DNA of 64,000 bases, taken from NCBI RefSeq assembly GCF_014696225.1, contig NZ_JACJPV010000007.1, forward strand, positions 62,001 to 126,000. The letters run 5' to 3'. Both the position numbers and the translations under genes were made by a program. This stretch comes from Anabaena sp. FACHB-1237 (GTDB lineage: Bacteria; Cyanobacteriota; Cyanobacteriia; Cyanobacteriales; Nostocaceae). The first letter of the stretch is position 1. Each line of letters begins with the position of its first letter. The notes beneath the pieces are model-generated. The model saw only the letters and a list, made by a program, of their open reading frames with translations, was not told the origin of the DNA and did not search any database. Positions 35,977 to 46,243 of the stretch are shown piece by piece.

Positions 35977-36828
35977 TTAATCATCCATTTCTTTTAAGGT
36001 AGCAAGTGCTGAGGGAGATAAACGACTAAGATAACGGAAAATCCAATATTTAAAAATAGTATCTAAGATTACGGGAAATGTGGCAATAAATAGAAATATA
36101 TAGTTAGTATTTGCTGTAATTCCTAAGTGTTCTGCTATTCCTTCTAGTATTACTTCCCATCCATGTGGAGAGTGAAAACCGACAAATATATCTGTTAATA
36201 ATATAATGAGAAATGCTTTAGCACTATCACTTAATCCATAAACAATTTTATCTAGTACATATTGGACATAAATAATATCTTTTTTGTTCAAGATAATGAC
36301 TAAGGTAAAGGTAATTAAAGATAAGAGATCCGCGAAAATATTACTAATGGCATTAATACTTTCTTCTCGAAATTTAGCGGCTATTTCTTGGGCTTTTTCT
36401 TTAATTTTCTCCTGTTTTTTATCTGGAGTCAGATGTTCTTGTGGATGTAATAATTGCTGAAATTTCAGTTCTGATGTGAATATTTTCAACTCATGTAAGG
36501 CTTTTTCTTCCATGTCTGAATTGAGAAAAATTTGTGTGATATGTTCATGATTAACTTTTTCAATAATGGGAATAAATAGTACTTGTTTAGATAGTTTTTG
36601 GGTTAATAAAGGTACAAGAACTAGCATAATAAAAAATCTAGTGGCTATGATTGTTCTTTGGCGAGAAATGCGATATTTATTGAGAAATTCTATATCTGCT
36701 TCCGCTGAAAAGTCATTAGCAATTTGTTTAAGAGTTCTACCAATTGATCTAGGGAATATACCTGTTTTGATAAATTTAAAGGGTTGGGAATAACCCTGAT
36801 TATGGACTGAAGAAAATGGTTTTTTCAT
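35977..36828 (-). CDS. PxcA/CemA family proton extrusion protein, short (PxcL-like)
   Basis: 283 residues. CemA-family features are present: several membrane segments in the C-terminal two-thirds, the pattern HSPHGWEVILEGIAEHLG (about 214-231), and the closing PVILDTIFKYWIFRYLSR (about 251-268). PxcA supports light-induced proton release across the cytoplasmic membrane. The long N-terminal extension of typical PxcA (about 420-460 residues total) is missing, so this is better read as the short paralogue, PxcL. The region just before the first membrane segment is basic. It is monocistronic, next to nblS and an envelope protein gene. Confidence 0.85.
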   Translation of the reverse strand: MKKPFSSVHNQGYSQPFKFIKTGIFPRSIGRTLKQIANDFSAEADIEFLNKYRISRQRTIIATRFFIMLVLVPLLTQKLSKQVLFIPIIEKVNHEHITQIFLNSDMEEKALHELKIFTSELKFQQLLHPQEHLTPDKKQEKIKEKAQEIAAKFREESINAISNIFADLLSLITFTLVIILNKKDIIYVQYVLDKIVYGLSDSAKAFLIILLTDIFVGFHSPHGWEVILEGIAEHLGITANTNYIFLFIATFPVILDTIFKYWIFRYLSRLSPSALATLKEMDD

Positions 36829-36968
36829 GGTTATCTAATAGGTAGAAATTAACTAGTGTTTTTGCTATTTTGTCTTGAATAAAAATATCATTCACAGCAA
36901 CAGTCATATATACCATAGATTTTACTGTTTATGGCTAATAGTTAATAGCTGATAGCTAAATACTACTA

Positions 36969-38819
36969 TTAAAAAGGATTATATTCAAGTGTAAAATAGA
37001 TGCCATTTTCTTGCAATGTATCTCCTGATCTGGGGATTGTGACTAAGGGAATACCCCAATCAAGTCTAGCATTAAGTTTATTACCTACTGAAAAACGTAA
37101 GCCTAAGCCAACGGATGAGAGGGTTTTTTTAGAAATTGTCACTTCAGAATCTGCATGATTCCAAAGTGTACCAAAGTCAAAAAATGGGACTAATTGTACG
37201 GTGGTTTGCCATTGAGGAATTTTTAATATGGGAGTTCTCACTTCAGCAGAAGCAAAGAATCCATTATCAGCTAATAAATTATCTTGACGATATCCTCTCA
37301 CAGTTTGTTGTCCTCCAATACTGATTTGTTCTAGGGGTAAAAGTGGACGATCTGCTAGTTGCAAATCTCCCCTGAATAGTAATGTGGTATCTGGTGTTAA
37401 GAGACGTAAATATTGAGCTTGTCCGCGCCAACTAATAAACCTACCATCAGGGGCTTTTGTATTATTTGTATTAATTGTGGGGTCAAAAAGATTAAGTCCT
37501 AAGCTGAATTGTGATCTTAGGGCAAATACTTGTTCATTATTCCTATTGGTATATTCTTGAAAAAGTCTGAGGGCAGAAATTTTGGTTTCTCCTTGATCAT
37601 TTGCACCAATAGATAGGGGATATGGAATGTTTAAAAGTGATGTTTTAGATTCTTGTCGAGAAGCAGTAATACCTAAATTAATTTCTTGATTTGGTGTTCG
37701 TTTAATTGGTTGACGATAGGTAAATTGATAGTTACGAGATTCTGATTGAATATCTAAAGTATTAAATGGGTTTTCAATAATATTACTGTTGGTTGAACTA
37801 TAGTTTAAACTAATAGTTCCATTGTAGAGATTAACAGGAATTACATAACTGAGATCATCTAAGGAGTTACTACCATCAGTGTTGACATAACCTATATGAA
37901 AGCGATCGCCAAATCCTAAAAAATTATTATGACTTAATTGGGCTTGTCGTCTAATAGTTCCCACACTAGGCGATCGCTGATTATCAACTCCCAAGATAGC
38001 ATAAAAGGTTTTTGCTTCTCTAACTTTCACCTCTAAAATACTAACTCCCGGACGAGATCCCGCCGATAATTCTGCTGATAAATTCGCAATTAAAGGATCT
38101 AATTGCAGCATTTGTAAAGACCTTAATAAGCGATTTTGATTTAAGGGAGTTGTGGTTGCTAATCCTAATCTGTTGCGAAGATAACTTTCTTTTAATCTCT
38201 GTAATCCTGTAATATTAATTGCTTCTATTTCACCCTCTATAACTTCAATTTTTACAATTCCATCTTTTAATTCTTGAGGAGGAATAAATGCTCCAGAAGT
38301 AATATAACCTTCTTTAATATATAGTTGAGTGATTGCCTCTTGTGCTTTTAACAATTCAGCGAAAGAAATCGGTTTTTTAGTGTAAGGTTCTAATACTTCC
38401 ATTAATTTTTGTCCACTAAAAACCGTACTACCAATAATTTGAAATTGCGAAACTGTAATAGTTCCTGGAATTTTCTCTAAAGATGGTTGGGGAATATTAG
38501 AATTTTCGGGAGTTTTTGGCAATAATTCTTCTAAAGATGGCAAAGGTTGAACTTCTGGTAAAGGTTGGGTATTAGGTAATGCGGATGGATCTTGAGGTAC
38601 ATTATTGGTAGGATTTTGTGCAATATTTTCCCTGACTATGTCCCCTTTAACGGGTAATAATGAATTTGTAAAAATAACTAGAGAATTTATGCCAAAAAAT
38701 AACGAGTTAAATACCGTTAACTTTTGCTTCGAGTTAAAACTATGATTATTGACAGATTTTTTTGCCACGACAATACATCCACCTTCAGGAAATTTATATA
38801 TAATATAATATAATGTCAT
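36969..38819 (-). CDS. ShlB/FhaC/HecB family TpsB outer-membrane transporter
   Basis: 616 residues from the ATG at 38819; a GTG at 38768 (residue 18) is also possible and would give a more usual signal peptide. A POTRA domain (about 118-195, with IIGSTVFSGQKLMEVLEPY) is followed by a second POTRA-like stretch and a C-terminal 16-strand barrel pattern ending in a Phe (LEYNPF), the outer-membrane sorting signal. The motif GGQQTVRGYR (about 490-499) is the conserved loop-6 tip (VRGY). Such proteins secrete or insert large TpsA adhesins. No TpsA partner is present in the window. Confidence 0.88.
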   Translation of the reverse strand: MTLYYIIYKFPEGGCIVVAKKSVNNHSFNSKQKLTVFNSLFFGINSLVIFTNSLLPVKGDIVRENIAQNPTNNVPQDPSALPNTQPLPEVQPLPSLEELLPKTPENSNIPQPSLEKIPGTITVSQFQIIGSTVFSGQKLMEVLEPYTKKPISFAELLKAQEAITQLYIKEGYITSGAFIPPQELKDGIVKIEVIEGEIEAINITGLQRLKESYLRNRLGLATTTPLNQNRLLRSLQMLQLDPLIANLSAELSAGSRPGVSILEVKVREAKTFYAILGVDNQRSPSVGTIRRQAQLSHNNFLGFGDRFHIGYVNTDGSNSLDDLSYVIPVNLYNGTISLNYSSTNSNIIENPFNTLDIQSESRNYQFTYRQPIKRTPNQEINLGITASRQESKTSLLNIPYPLSIGANDQGETKISALRLFQEYTNRNNEQVFALRSQFSLGLNLFDPTINTNNTKAPDGRFISWRGQAQYLRLLTPDTTLLFRGDLQLADRPLLPLEQISIGGQQTVRGYRQDNLLADNGFFASAEVRTPILKIPQWQTTVQLVPFFDFGTLWNHADSEVTISKKTLSSVGLGLRFSVGNKLNARLDWGIPLVTIPRSGDTLQENGIYFTLEYNPF

Positions 38820-39580
38820 ATCATATATTATCGTAGAAATCTTTGATATATGTTAGGAATTGGCACCAGTATGTTACTACTGGTCTGTTAGGCTAAAAAT
38901 TGTAAGTTTGACGGAAAATAGAGAGCCTAGAAACTATAAACCTCCTCCACAAATAGAAAATTGACAGACCACTAGTGGTAGGTTTAACAGACAATTGACC
39001 CGTAAAAATCAATAAAGAATTAACAACTTATACTCACAGGACTTACCCAAATGGCACATTAGCAGGGTGCAGAATTGTATTTATTATGTAATAAAATGTA
39101 CCTTAATAACCAACTGATCTACAGTCACCTTTAAGGATTTTATGACACAATCTACAATTTAGTTACAGTATAAATACTTTAGTATTGTATATTTTTGTTT
39201 AAGTACTGAGGTTAGTTAATTTATAAATATATAACCTATCTTCCGCACCCTCAACTGTCACAATCGGTTTTTACCGTTTTTTATGATAACATGAGGTTGT
39301 ATTTTATACTAATTATTAAAAAATTAACGGATGTAGGATGCCAGAAAGGCATAATTTATATCCAAAAATCAAGAGAAAATTAAGTTATAATACCATGTGA
39401 CACCCCAGGGTGCGGAATGTGGGATATAAATATATAAATATATGGTATATTTAATCATATTTTGTGACTAGCTAGGTTAAGGAATATGTAACATTTCTTA
39501 TTTGAAAATTTCTGATCTAGGAAGTAGAATTACTGTTCTAAGACTGTAGCAATCAAAAATAAGCAACAACACAAAAAATT
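38820..39580. other. Intergenic region with MITE C fragment
   Basis: 760 bp without a gene. Positions 39038 to about 39075 match the left end of MITE family C (AGGACTTACCCAAATGGCAC). The last ~150 bp, very AT-rich, should contain the Ycf23 gene promoter. Small dispersed GGTGCG-type pieces occur near 39410. Confidence 0.55.
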
Positions 39581-40324
39581 ATGGCTATGAATCTGACTCT
39601 ACAACATTTGTTTACTCAACCTGCATTAAAAGTAATTAGCGGTTTAAATAATTTTGATGCTGCTCATGTAGCTGCTATCGTTAAAGCTGCTGACTTAGGT
39701 GGTGCAACTTTTGTAGATATCGCTGCTGATGTAGATTTAATTCAGGTGGCTAAAAGTTTAACTCGTTTACCTGTGTGTGTTTCTGCCGTTGAACCACAGA
39801 AATTTGTTTCTGCGGTAGCTGCGGGCGCTGATTTAATTGAAATCGGTAATTTCGATTCTTTCTATGCTCAAGGTCGTAAATTTGAGGCGGAGGAAGTTTT
39901 GGCATTAACTCACGAAACTCGCACCTTGCTGCCCGAAATTACCCTGTCTGTGACTGTTCCCCATATCCTCACTTTGGATAAACAAGTACAATTGGCGGAA
40001 GAGTTAGTAAAAGCTGGTGCGGATATTATTCAAACTGAAGGCGGTACTAGCAGTCAACCTAGTCATGGTGGTACTTTGGGATTAGTGGAAAAAGCAACTC
40101 CTACTTTAGCTGCTGCTTATGAGATTTCCCGCGCTGTATCTGTGCCTGTTTTATGCGCTTCGGGAATTTCTAATGTTACTGCTCCTTTAGCGATCGCTGC
40201 TGGTGCATCCGGTGTGGGTGTAGGTTCGGCTATTAATCAACTTAATAGCGAAATAGCAATGATTGCTGCTGTCCGTGCTTTGGTAGAATCTTTAGCAACT
40301 GTTAAGACTCGTACTTTTGCTTAA
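39581..40324 (+). CDS. Ycf23/DUF561 TIM-barrel protein
   Basis: 247 residues. It is a (beta/alpha)8-barrel protein of the DUF561 family, conserved in cyanobacteria and encoded in red-algal plastids as ycf23. Barrel features include GGATFVDIAADVDLI, the repeated strand-loop GADLIEIGNFD, GADIIQTEGG and the phosphate-binding-like end ASGVGVGSAIN. The biochemical reaction is unknown, although the shape resembles phosphate-binding barrels such as indole-glycerol-phosphate or thiazole synthases. Two near-adjacent ATG codons (39581 and 39587) exist; the first is kept. Codon use is more GC-rich than its neighbours, in line with high expression. Confidence 0.85.
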   Translation: MAMNLTLQHLFTQPALKVISGLNNFDAAHVAAIVKAADLGGATFVDIAADVDLIQVAKSLTRLPVCVSAVEPQKFVSAVAAGADLIEIGNFDSFYAQGRKFEAEEVLALTHETRTLLPEITLSVTVPHILTLDKQVQLAEELVKAGADIIQTEGGTSSQPSHGGTLGLVEKATPTLAAAYEISRAVSVPVLCASGISNVTAPLAIAAGASGVGVGSAINQLNSEIAMIAAVRALVESLATVKTRTFA

Positions 40325-40419
40325 AGATTGGTGATTGGGATTCGGTAAAATATAATTCTCCCAACTCCTGACTACCTGTAGAGGTTTAGCAGTGCTAAAC
40401 CCCTACCGACTCCTGACTC

Positions 40420-41565
40420 CTAAAAAATGCTTTTCAATGTCTCAATTACCTGATCCTGTTGTTCCTGTGTCAGTTCTGGGAACATCGGTAATGATAAAAC
40501 TTCTTGACAGGCTTTTTCTGCTATGGGTAATTGTCCAGGTTTATAATGTAAGTATCTATACACTGGTTGTAAATGTAGTGGTAATGGATAATACAACATA
40601 GTATTAACTCCTTGTTCCTGTAATTGGTTTTTTACCCAGTCTCTATATTTATCACCTGCTCCGTTACGGTTTTCGCCAGTGATGCGGATAGTGTACTGAT
40701 TCCACACTCCTACTCCACTGGGTAGTTCTTGAGGAACAATAATGTTAGCAATTTGACTAAGATGTTGGTAATAATAATTAGCGATTTGTTGACGTTTGCT
40801 ATTCCATAGGTCAAGATAACGCAGTTTAATTTGTAGGATAGTGGCTTGAATAGCATCTAAACGACTATTAACACCAATTTCTTCATGAATATATCGGGTT
40901 TTACTGCCATGTTCCCTTAAAATGCGTAATTGAGTAGCGATCGCTGGATCATTAGTAGTTATAGCACCCCCATCACCACAACCACCAAGATTTTTTGTGG
41001 GGTAAAAACTAAAACAACCTACATGACCAATACTACCAACTTTTTGCCCTGCCCAAGTTGCCCCAGTGGCTTGAGCGCAGTCTTCAATTACTGCTAAATT
41101 ATTAGCTTGGGCAATTTCCATCAAAGCTGTCATATCTACTGGTAATCCAAATAGATGTACTGGTATAATTACTTTAGTTTGGTGATTGATAGCTGCTGTA
41201 ACTTTTTCTACATCTAAATTAAAAGTAGTAGCATCAATATCTACAAATACAGGTTTAGCACCTACGGCTGTAATGACTTCTGTGGTTGCAAAAAAACTAA
41301 AGGGTGTAGTAATTACCTCATCTCCTGCACCAATATTTAATGCTCGTAAGGCTAAGTATAACGCATCAGTACCAGAATTACAGGCTACACATTCAGGGAC
41401 ACCATGATAATCTGCAAATTGTCTTTCAAAATCTGTTACTGCTGGTCCACCAATATAACGCCCAGATGCAAGAACTTCTAAAACTGCTGTACTAATTTCT
41501 GCTTCAATATTAGCATATTGTTGTTTAATATCAAAAGCGGGAACAGGATTGAGATTTTTAATCAT
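40420..41565 (-). CDS. DegT/DnrJ/EryC1/StrS family aminotransferase
   Basis: 381 residues. A PLP-dependent sugar aminotransferase: PLP lysine K191 in FSFYPTKNLGG, N-terminal substrate-binding SGRYIGGPAV, ACNSGTDALYLAL, and the family's TTPFSFFATTEVI. It would transfer an amino group to a keto-sugar nucleotide for surface polysaccharide or natural-product synthesis. Nothing adjacent completes a sugar pathway. It is convergent with the Ycf23 gene. The class is firm; the sugar is unknown. Confidence 0.9.
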   Translation of the reverse strand: MIKNLNPVPAFDIKQQYANIEAEISTAVLEVLASGRYIGGPAVTDFERQFADYHGVPECVACNSGTDALYLALRALNIGAGDEVITTPFSFFATTEVITAVGAKPVFVDIDATTFNLDVEKVTAAINHQTKVIIPVHLFGLPVDMTALMEIAQANNLAVIEDCAQATGATWAGQKVGSIGHVGCFSFYPTKNLGGCGDGGAITTNDPAIATQLRILREHGSKTRYIHEEIGVNSRLDAIQATILQIKLRYLDLWNSKRQQIANYYYQHLSQIANIIVPQELPSGVGVWNQYTIRITGENRNGAGDKYRDWVKNQLQEQGVNTMLYYPLPLHLQPVYRYLHYKPGQLPIAEKACQEVLSLPMFPELTQEQQDQVIETLKSIF

Positions 41566-41699
41566 GAGGTTTTATGGAAATGAGAGGATAATTAATTGAC
41601 AATGGGCAATTGATAATTGACAATTGATCATTGATGGTTAGCACTAATCTGAAAAATACAAATCTCTGTAATTTTACACTGTTCCCTGTTCCCTAATGT

Positions 41700-42476
41700 A
41701 TGCCAGAGTTAATTAAACTAGATATGGTAGATTTAGCTTTAGTTGTAGGCTTAATGCTTATAGCTATGGGGATATCTTTATGGGAACAATTAGGTTTAGA
41801 ATTGGGGTTAGCGATCGCTACTGGCAGAAGTATCCTCCAACTAATAGTTTTGGGTTACATTTTGGAGTTTATTTTCGCCATTAATAATGTTTGGGCAGTT
41901 TTAGCAATTTTGACTATCATTCTTACGATTTCTGCCATTATTACCCGTAATCGTATTAGTCAGAAAATTCCCTATCTTCTACCTTTGGTTTGGGTAGTAA
42001 TTTTTATCAGTACAGGGATGACTTTGCTGTACACAAATTTTTTAATTATTCAACCACAAAGATGGTATGAACCACGTTATATCATACCTTTAGGGGGGAT
42101 ATTATTAGGTAATGCTATGAATACGGCTATTATAGCAGGAGAAAGACTCGTTAGTAATATTAATAAATCTACTAATGAAATAGAAACTCATTTAAGTTTA
42201 GGTGCAACTCCTGAACAAGCAGTTAAAAGTTATCGTCAAGAAGCTATACGTGCAGCTATTTTACCAGGGATTAATCAAATGATGTTGGTCGGAATGATCA
42301 CTATACCAACCTTTGCCAGTGGACAATTATTGGCGGGTATTAATCCATTAGAAGCTTTATCTTATGAAACTTTAATTGTTTTGATGGTAGGTTTTAGCAA
42401 TTTGTTGAGTACAGTTTTACTAACTAAAGGTATATGTATACAATTTTTTAATCAGGCTATGCAATTAGTGAAATAA
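41700..42476 (+). CDS. FetB-like (UPF0014) ABC transporter permease
   Basis: 258 residues with about seven hydrophobic segments. The UPF0014/FetB pattern is clear: ATGRSILQLIVLGYIL, GGILLGNAMNTAIIAGERL, and LSLGATPEQAVKSYRQEAIRAAILPGINQMM split over two blocks (about 182-214). In E. coli FetAB exports iron under oxidative stress; plant homologues transport UDP-glucose or aluminium-related substrates. The partner ATPase FetA is not adjacent, so it must be encoded elsewhere. Function as an iron exporter is inferred from the family only. Confidence 0.82.
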   Translation: MPELIKLDMVDLALVVGLMLIAMGISLWEQLGLELGLAIATGRSILQLIVLGYILEFIFAINNVWAVLAILTIILTISAIITRNRISQKIPYLLPLVWVVIFISTGMTLLYTNFLIIQPQRWYEPRYIIPLGGILLGNAMNTAIIAGERLVSNINKSTNEIETHLSLGATPEQAVKSYRQEAIRAAILPGINQMMLVGMITIPTFASGQLLAGINPLEALSYETLIVLMVGFSNLLSTVLLTKGICIQFFNQAMQLVK

Positions 42477-43160
42477 AGACATAGGAGTGAAAATTATCTA
42501 CAGGGGTTTTGGTGGTTATGCACTGGCAAAGTCATCAACTATTATTATACCAAGTTCTTATGGATAATGCAAGTGAAGTGTTGTGTTTGTGAAAATATAA
42601 ATTCTTTAATTTTCCATTGTGATTATTTTCATCAAAGATAAACTTATAAGTTTCGTGACAAAGTTGAGGTTCTTTAAACTTACATTTTATCTACTTATGT
42701 ACAAAAACATGATTTTTAGACATAAATTCTTCCAGAGAATACTACAGCAAATGTATCACTTTTTGAACACTTTTGTCAAGGGGCTGAAACCCTGATAATT
42801 TCGTTGATTTATTGACATCATTCTCAAGATTATTGAGAATAAACGCCTTATTTTCTCAATAAATACCAGTTGCAACTTTTTTGAGAAAAAATCATTGAAA
42901 AATCCTATGATAACTATAGCTTCTAAATATACTAAAAAATCATTGAGCGATCGCCCACGATTTTCTGTATTAAATTTTACATATCAAGCAAATATTTATA
43001 GGATATTAATTTAATATCAAGCTGGTATATTATTTCATGATGGTTATTATTAGACGCTTTGAGTCTTTATTTTTTCAGCGTTGATTATAGTAAAAGCTAA
43101 TTTTGTTAGCAAATTAATTAAGGATAAAACACATACTATATCAGACATAATAGACGATAA
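42477..43160. other. Long intergenic region
   Basis: 684 bp between convergent genes with no gene seen. A small hairpin ATTCTCAA/TTGAGAAT lies at about 42822-42840 and a HIP1-like site near 42948. A 24-codon frame from 42518 is not credible. No MITE family member is recognised. Confidence 0.5.
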
Positions 43161-43778
43161 TCATGTTTCAAGTTTCATAGGACCGAGATATTTAGTGAGA
43201 AAAGGTGAAAAGACCTCATATATTAAAGTTAATGGTTGTCCATGATGCCAAAATAAATAATGACGACCCCAAAAAGGTCCTTTTTGATTAAAACCAGACT
43301 CCAAGGCATCCGAATAACCATAATAAATACCCTGGACATCCCTATATAACTCAGTTCTTAATCGAGCTAAACTTGCCCAAATTGGCAAAGATTTATTTTG
43401 CAAATACTCATCTACATGACTAGCTTCCCACCAGGAAGCGGCATAATATAACCTTTGTCCTGAAGCAGTTCGCACCCAGACTTGACGACGTATACGTGGA
43501 CCTGGCAACATTTTAATGATATCCGGGGCATGATCTAAACTCATACCAATGGGTGACATATCAATTACGTCAACCTCTGTTGTTTCTCCAGTGAGTAGTT
43601 GTACGTGCCTAGTGGGAGAACCATCACCCAATAGGAGTAACTGCCAAGTAGGTGCTAACTGTTGATGAGGTAAACCGCTCTTAACCACATCCTCTCCACC
43701 TTGCCATAAGGTATCCAGACAATGCCAATCACAAGGTAGTATTATGTTATGTTTGGGCTGATCAGTAGTAGTAGTCAA
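43161..43778 (-). CDS. Chorismate lyase (DUF98/UbiC-like)
   Basis: 205 residues starting at a TTG (MTTTTDQPKH) with no better ATG nearby. The DUF98 pattern includes WQLLLLGDGSPTRHVQLLTG, SWWEASHVDEYLQNK and ETELYRDVQ-type residues (RTELYRDVQGIYYG). In Synechocystis the homologue converts chorismate to 4-hydroxybenzoate, the first committed step of plastoquinone-9 synthesis. Its substrate comes from aroC, also in this window (10756). No downstream ubi-type gene is adjacent. Cytosolic; length is normal for the family. Confidence 0.85.
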   Translation of the reverse strand: MTTTTDQPKHNIILPCDWHCLDTLWQGGEDVVKSGLPHQQLAPTWQLLLLGDGSPTRHVQLLTGETTEVDVIDMSPIGMSLDHAPDIIKMLPGPRIRRQVWVRTASGQRLYYAASWWEASHVDEYLQNKSLPIWASLARLRTELYRDVQGIYYGYSDALESGFNQKGPFWGRHYLFWHHGQPLTLIYEVFSPFLTKYLGPMKLET

Positions 43779-43978
43779 TTTTTAGTCAATTTCCTTTACA
43801 AAACTTCATCTGTTTTTATCATAGAATTAAAAATTAAAAATGGGTAGATTGGTCATTGGTAAAATAATGTTCTGACTCCTGTAAAAAAAACCACCTAACA
43901 CGAGGTTAGATGGTGACACAGTGGATAAACCTGCTTTGAGTGAATATGTGATCATATTCGCATCAAAATATTTAAATA

Positions 43979-44059
43979 TGCGGATGGCGAGACTCGAACT
44001 CGCAAGGCAAAGCCACACGCACCTCAAGCGTGCGCGTATACCAATTCCGCCACATCCGC
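43979..44059 (-). tRNA. tRNA-Leu (anticodon GAG)
   Basis: Read on the minus strand it starts GCGGATGTGGCGGAATTGG and closes a 7-bp acceptor stem GCGGATG/CATCCGC. The anticodon stem is CACGC/GCGTG with loop TTGAGGT, so the anticodon is GAG (Leu, CUY). A short variable arm (GGC TTT GCC) marks it as class II. The T arm GCGAG/CTCGC with TTCGAGT loop is intact. CCA is not encoded; discriminator A. Confidence 0.97.
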
Positions 44060-44254
44060 AGGTTTCTATAAGAAGACATCATAACATAAAAAAAGTTGAT
44101 TGGGTACAATGTTGGGAAAATTTTTTTGATAATTTTTTAAGAAATTTGAGGACAAAGCAGAAAATACAGGAAACAGGTAATATACAACAGGTTAAGATGA
44201 TGAGGATTGAGAGAAAATGTCAGTCTAGGGTTAGTAATATCAAAGCTAGAAAAA

Positions 44255-45598
44255 ATGAAGTTTGAGAAAATATTAATTGCCAATAGGGGAGAAATAGCCC
44301 TTCGCGTTCTCCGAGCTTGTGAAGAAATGGGTATTGCTACTGTGGCTATTCACTCTACAGTAGATCGTAATGCTCTTCATGTTCAATTAGCTGATGAAGC
44401 TGTATGTATTGGTGAACCTGCTAGTAGTAAAAGCTATTTAAACATTCCTAATATTATTGCTGCTGCTTTAACTCGCAATGCTACAGCTATTCATCCTGGT
44501 TATGGTTTTTTATCAGAAAATGCTAAGTTTGCAGAAATTTGTGCGGATCATAAAATTGTCTTTATTGGACCTAGCCCTGATTCTATAAGATTGATGGGTG
44601 ATAAGTCCACTGCTAAGGAAACTATGCAAAAAGCAGGAGTTCCCACTGTTCCTGGTAGTGATGGTTTGGTGGAAACTGAAGAAGATGGTTTAGCGATCGC
44701 TAAAAAAATCGGTTATCCTGTAATGATCAAAGCTACTGCTGGTGGTGGTGGCCGAGGAATGCGTTTAGTCCGCTCTGAACATGAATTTGTCAAGTTGTTT
44801 CATGCTGCTCAAGGGGAAGCTGGTGCAGCGTTTGGTAACGCGGGAGTATATATAGAAAAGTTTATTGAACGTCCGCGTCACATCGAATTTCAAATATTGG
44901 CCGACAGCTACGGAAATGTGATTCATTTAGGAGAAAGAGACTGTTCTATTCAACGTCGTAACCAAAAACTCTTAGAAGAAGCTCCCAGTCCGGCCTTAGA
45001 CTCAGAACTGCGACAAAAAATGGGAGAAGCTGCGGTTAAAGCTGCCCAGTTTATCAATTATACTGGTGCGGGAACTATCGAATTTTTACTAGATAAACAT
45101 GGTAAATTCTACTTTATGGAAATGAATACCCGTATCCAAGTAGAACATCCGGTAACGGAAATGATTACTGGTATAGATTTACTTGTAGAACAAATTCGTA
45201 TCGCTCAAGGAGAAAAGCTGAGACTCAGACAGGATCAGGTAATTCTCAAGGGACACGCTATTGAATGCCGTATTAATGCTGAAGATCCTGATCATGATTT
45301 TAGACCAGCACCGGGGCGAATTAGTGGTTATCTTCCACCAGGAGGACCTGGAGTAAGAATAGATTCCCATGTATATACTGATTATCAAATTCCGCCTTAT
45401 TATGATTCACTCATAGGTAAGTTAATTGTCTGGGGACAAGACCGCAGTACGGCTATTAATCGCATGAAACGCGCTTTAAGGGAATGTGCTATTACTGGAC
45501 TCCCTACTACAATAGCTTTCCATCAGAAGATTATGGAACACCCCCAGTTTTTACAGGGTAATATCTGTACCAGTTTCATTCAAGATATGAAAGGTTAG
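44255..45598 (+). CDS. accC: Acetyl-CoA carboxylase biotin carboxylase subunit
   Basis: 447 residues, the standard AccC length, from the ATG at 44255 ([20 protein letters not shown]); the frame is open 16 codons upstream but that part is not conserved. It carboxylates biotin on AccB using ATP and bicarbonate. ATP-grasp features are present: [11 protein letters not shown] (Gly-rich loop, about 159-169), [23 protein letters not shown] and [15 protein letters not shown]. accB, accA and accD are not nearby, as is common in cyanobacteria. Confidence 0.96.
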   Translation: MKFEKILIANRGEIALRVLRACEEMGIATVAIHSTVDRNALHVQLADEAVCIGEPASSKSYLNIPNIIAAALTRNATAIHPGYGFLSENAKFAEICADHKIVFIGPSPDSIRLMGDKSTAKETMQKAGVPTVPGSDGLVETEEDGLAIAKKIGYPVMIKATAGGGGRGMRLVRSEHEFVKLFHAAQGEAGAAFGNAGVYIEKFIERPRHIEFQILADSYGNVIHLGERDCSIQRRNQKLLEEAPSPALDSELRQKMGEAAVKAAQFINYTGAGTIEFLLDKHGKFYFMEMNTRIQVEHPVTEMITGIDLLVEQIRIAQGEKLRLRQDQVILKGHAIECRINAEDPDHDFRPAPGRISGYLPPGGPGVRIDSHVYTDYQIPPYYDSLIGKLIVWGQDRSTAINRMKRALRECAITGLPTTIAFHQKIMEHPQFLQGNICTSFIQDMKG

Positions 45599-45659
45599 CG
45601 TATAGGTGACAGGTGACAGAGAATTATATTTTCGTCAATCACCAATCACTAATCAAAAA

Positions 45660-45953
45660 CTAGCTTAAACGGGATAACATGGTTAATATACCTTGTTGTC
45701 CTAATAAAAACTCTCTAATTAGGCTAAAAACACCTACCCAAATAATAGGAGTGATATCTACTCCGCCAATAGGCTTGACTAATTTTCTCAACACTGCTAA
45801 AAAAGGTTCTGTTGGCCAAGCTATGAGATTAAAAGGAAACCGATTTAATTCGATTTGGGGATACCACGTTAAAATAATACGGAAAATAAATAGAAATGTC
45901 ATGATTCCCAAAAAAGGTCCGAGAATCCAAGTAGTCACATCAATAAGAGTCAT
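45660..45953 (-). CDS. YggT/Ycf19 family membrane protein
   Basis: 97 residues with two hydrophobic segments (about 8-28 and 66-85) separated by the family motif ILTWYPQIELNRFPFNLIAWPTEP (central part) and RKLVKPIGGVDITPI. YggT/Ycf19 proteins (also CCB3 in plants) act in membrane organisation or cytochrome b6 maturation in chloroplasts; in cyanobacteria the role is not settled. Convergent with accC. Start ATG at 45953 fits the family start. Confidence 0.85.
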   Translation of the reverse strand: MTLIDVTTWILGPFLGIMTFLFIFRIILTWYPQIELNRFPFNLIAWPTEPFLAVLRKLVKPIGGVDITPIIWVGVFSLIREFLLGQQGILTMLSRLS

Positions 45954-46171
45954 AGTTTAAGTCATCATTTGTAATTACTAATTCCTGATTATTTTACCAT
46001 CTGGATCAAGTTACAATAATTCCACATCTTGCAAGTTTATTATCTGACTGTTAATACCCAACTTCTACCCACTTGCTAAAAGTTTGGAAAAAGTTTGATA
46101 AAACACTTGCCATCAAAAAATATTCATGTTATATTATTGAAGTGTGTGAGGAGTAATGTTGAGTATAAATC

Positions 46172-46218
46172 AAAAAGCGTTTGGGGTGGAAACACGGTAA
46201 CACTCCCGAACGCTTTTT
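46172..46218 (-). terminator. Strong hairpin downstream of LipM-like gene
   Basis: Inverted repeat AAAAAGCGTTTGGGGTG / CACTCCCGAACGCTTTTT with one bulge, ending in T-tracts on either strand, so it can terminate in both directions. It lies 26 bp past the stop codon of the gene at 46244. The loop contains GGAAACACGG. Confidence 0.75.
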
Positions 46219-46243
46219 GAGTGAGGTAAAATCGCATTTATAG

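Noticed and set aside
46143..46153. Exact Yfr1 core (ACTCCTCACAC on the minus strand)
   Set aside because: No 3' terminator hairpin follows on the minus strand; the strong hairpin at 46172 lies upstream of it, so it is not arranged like Yfr1. The 11-base match may be chance.
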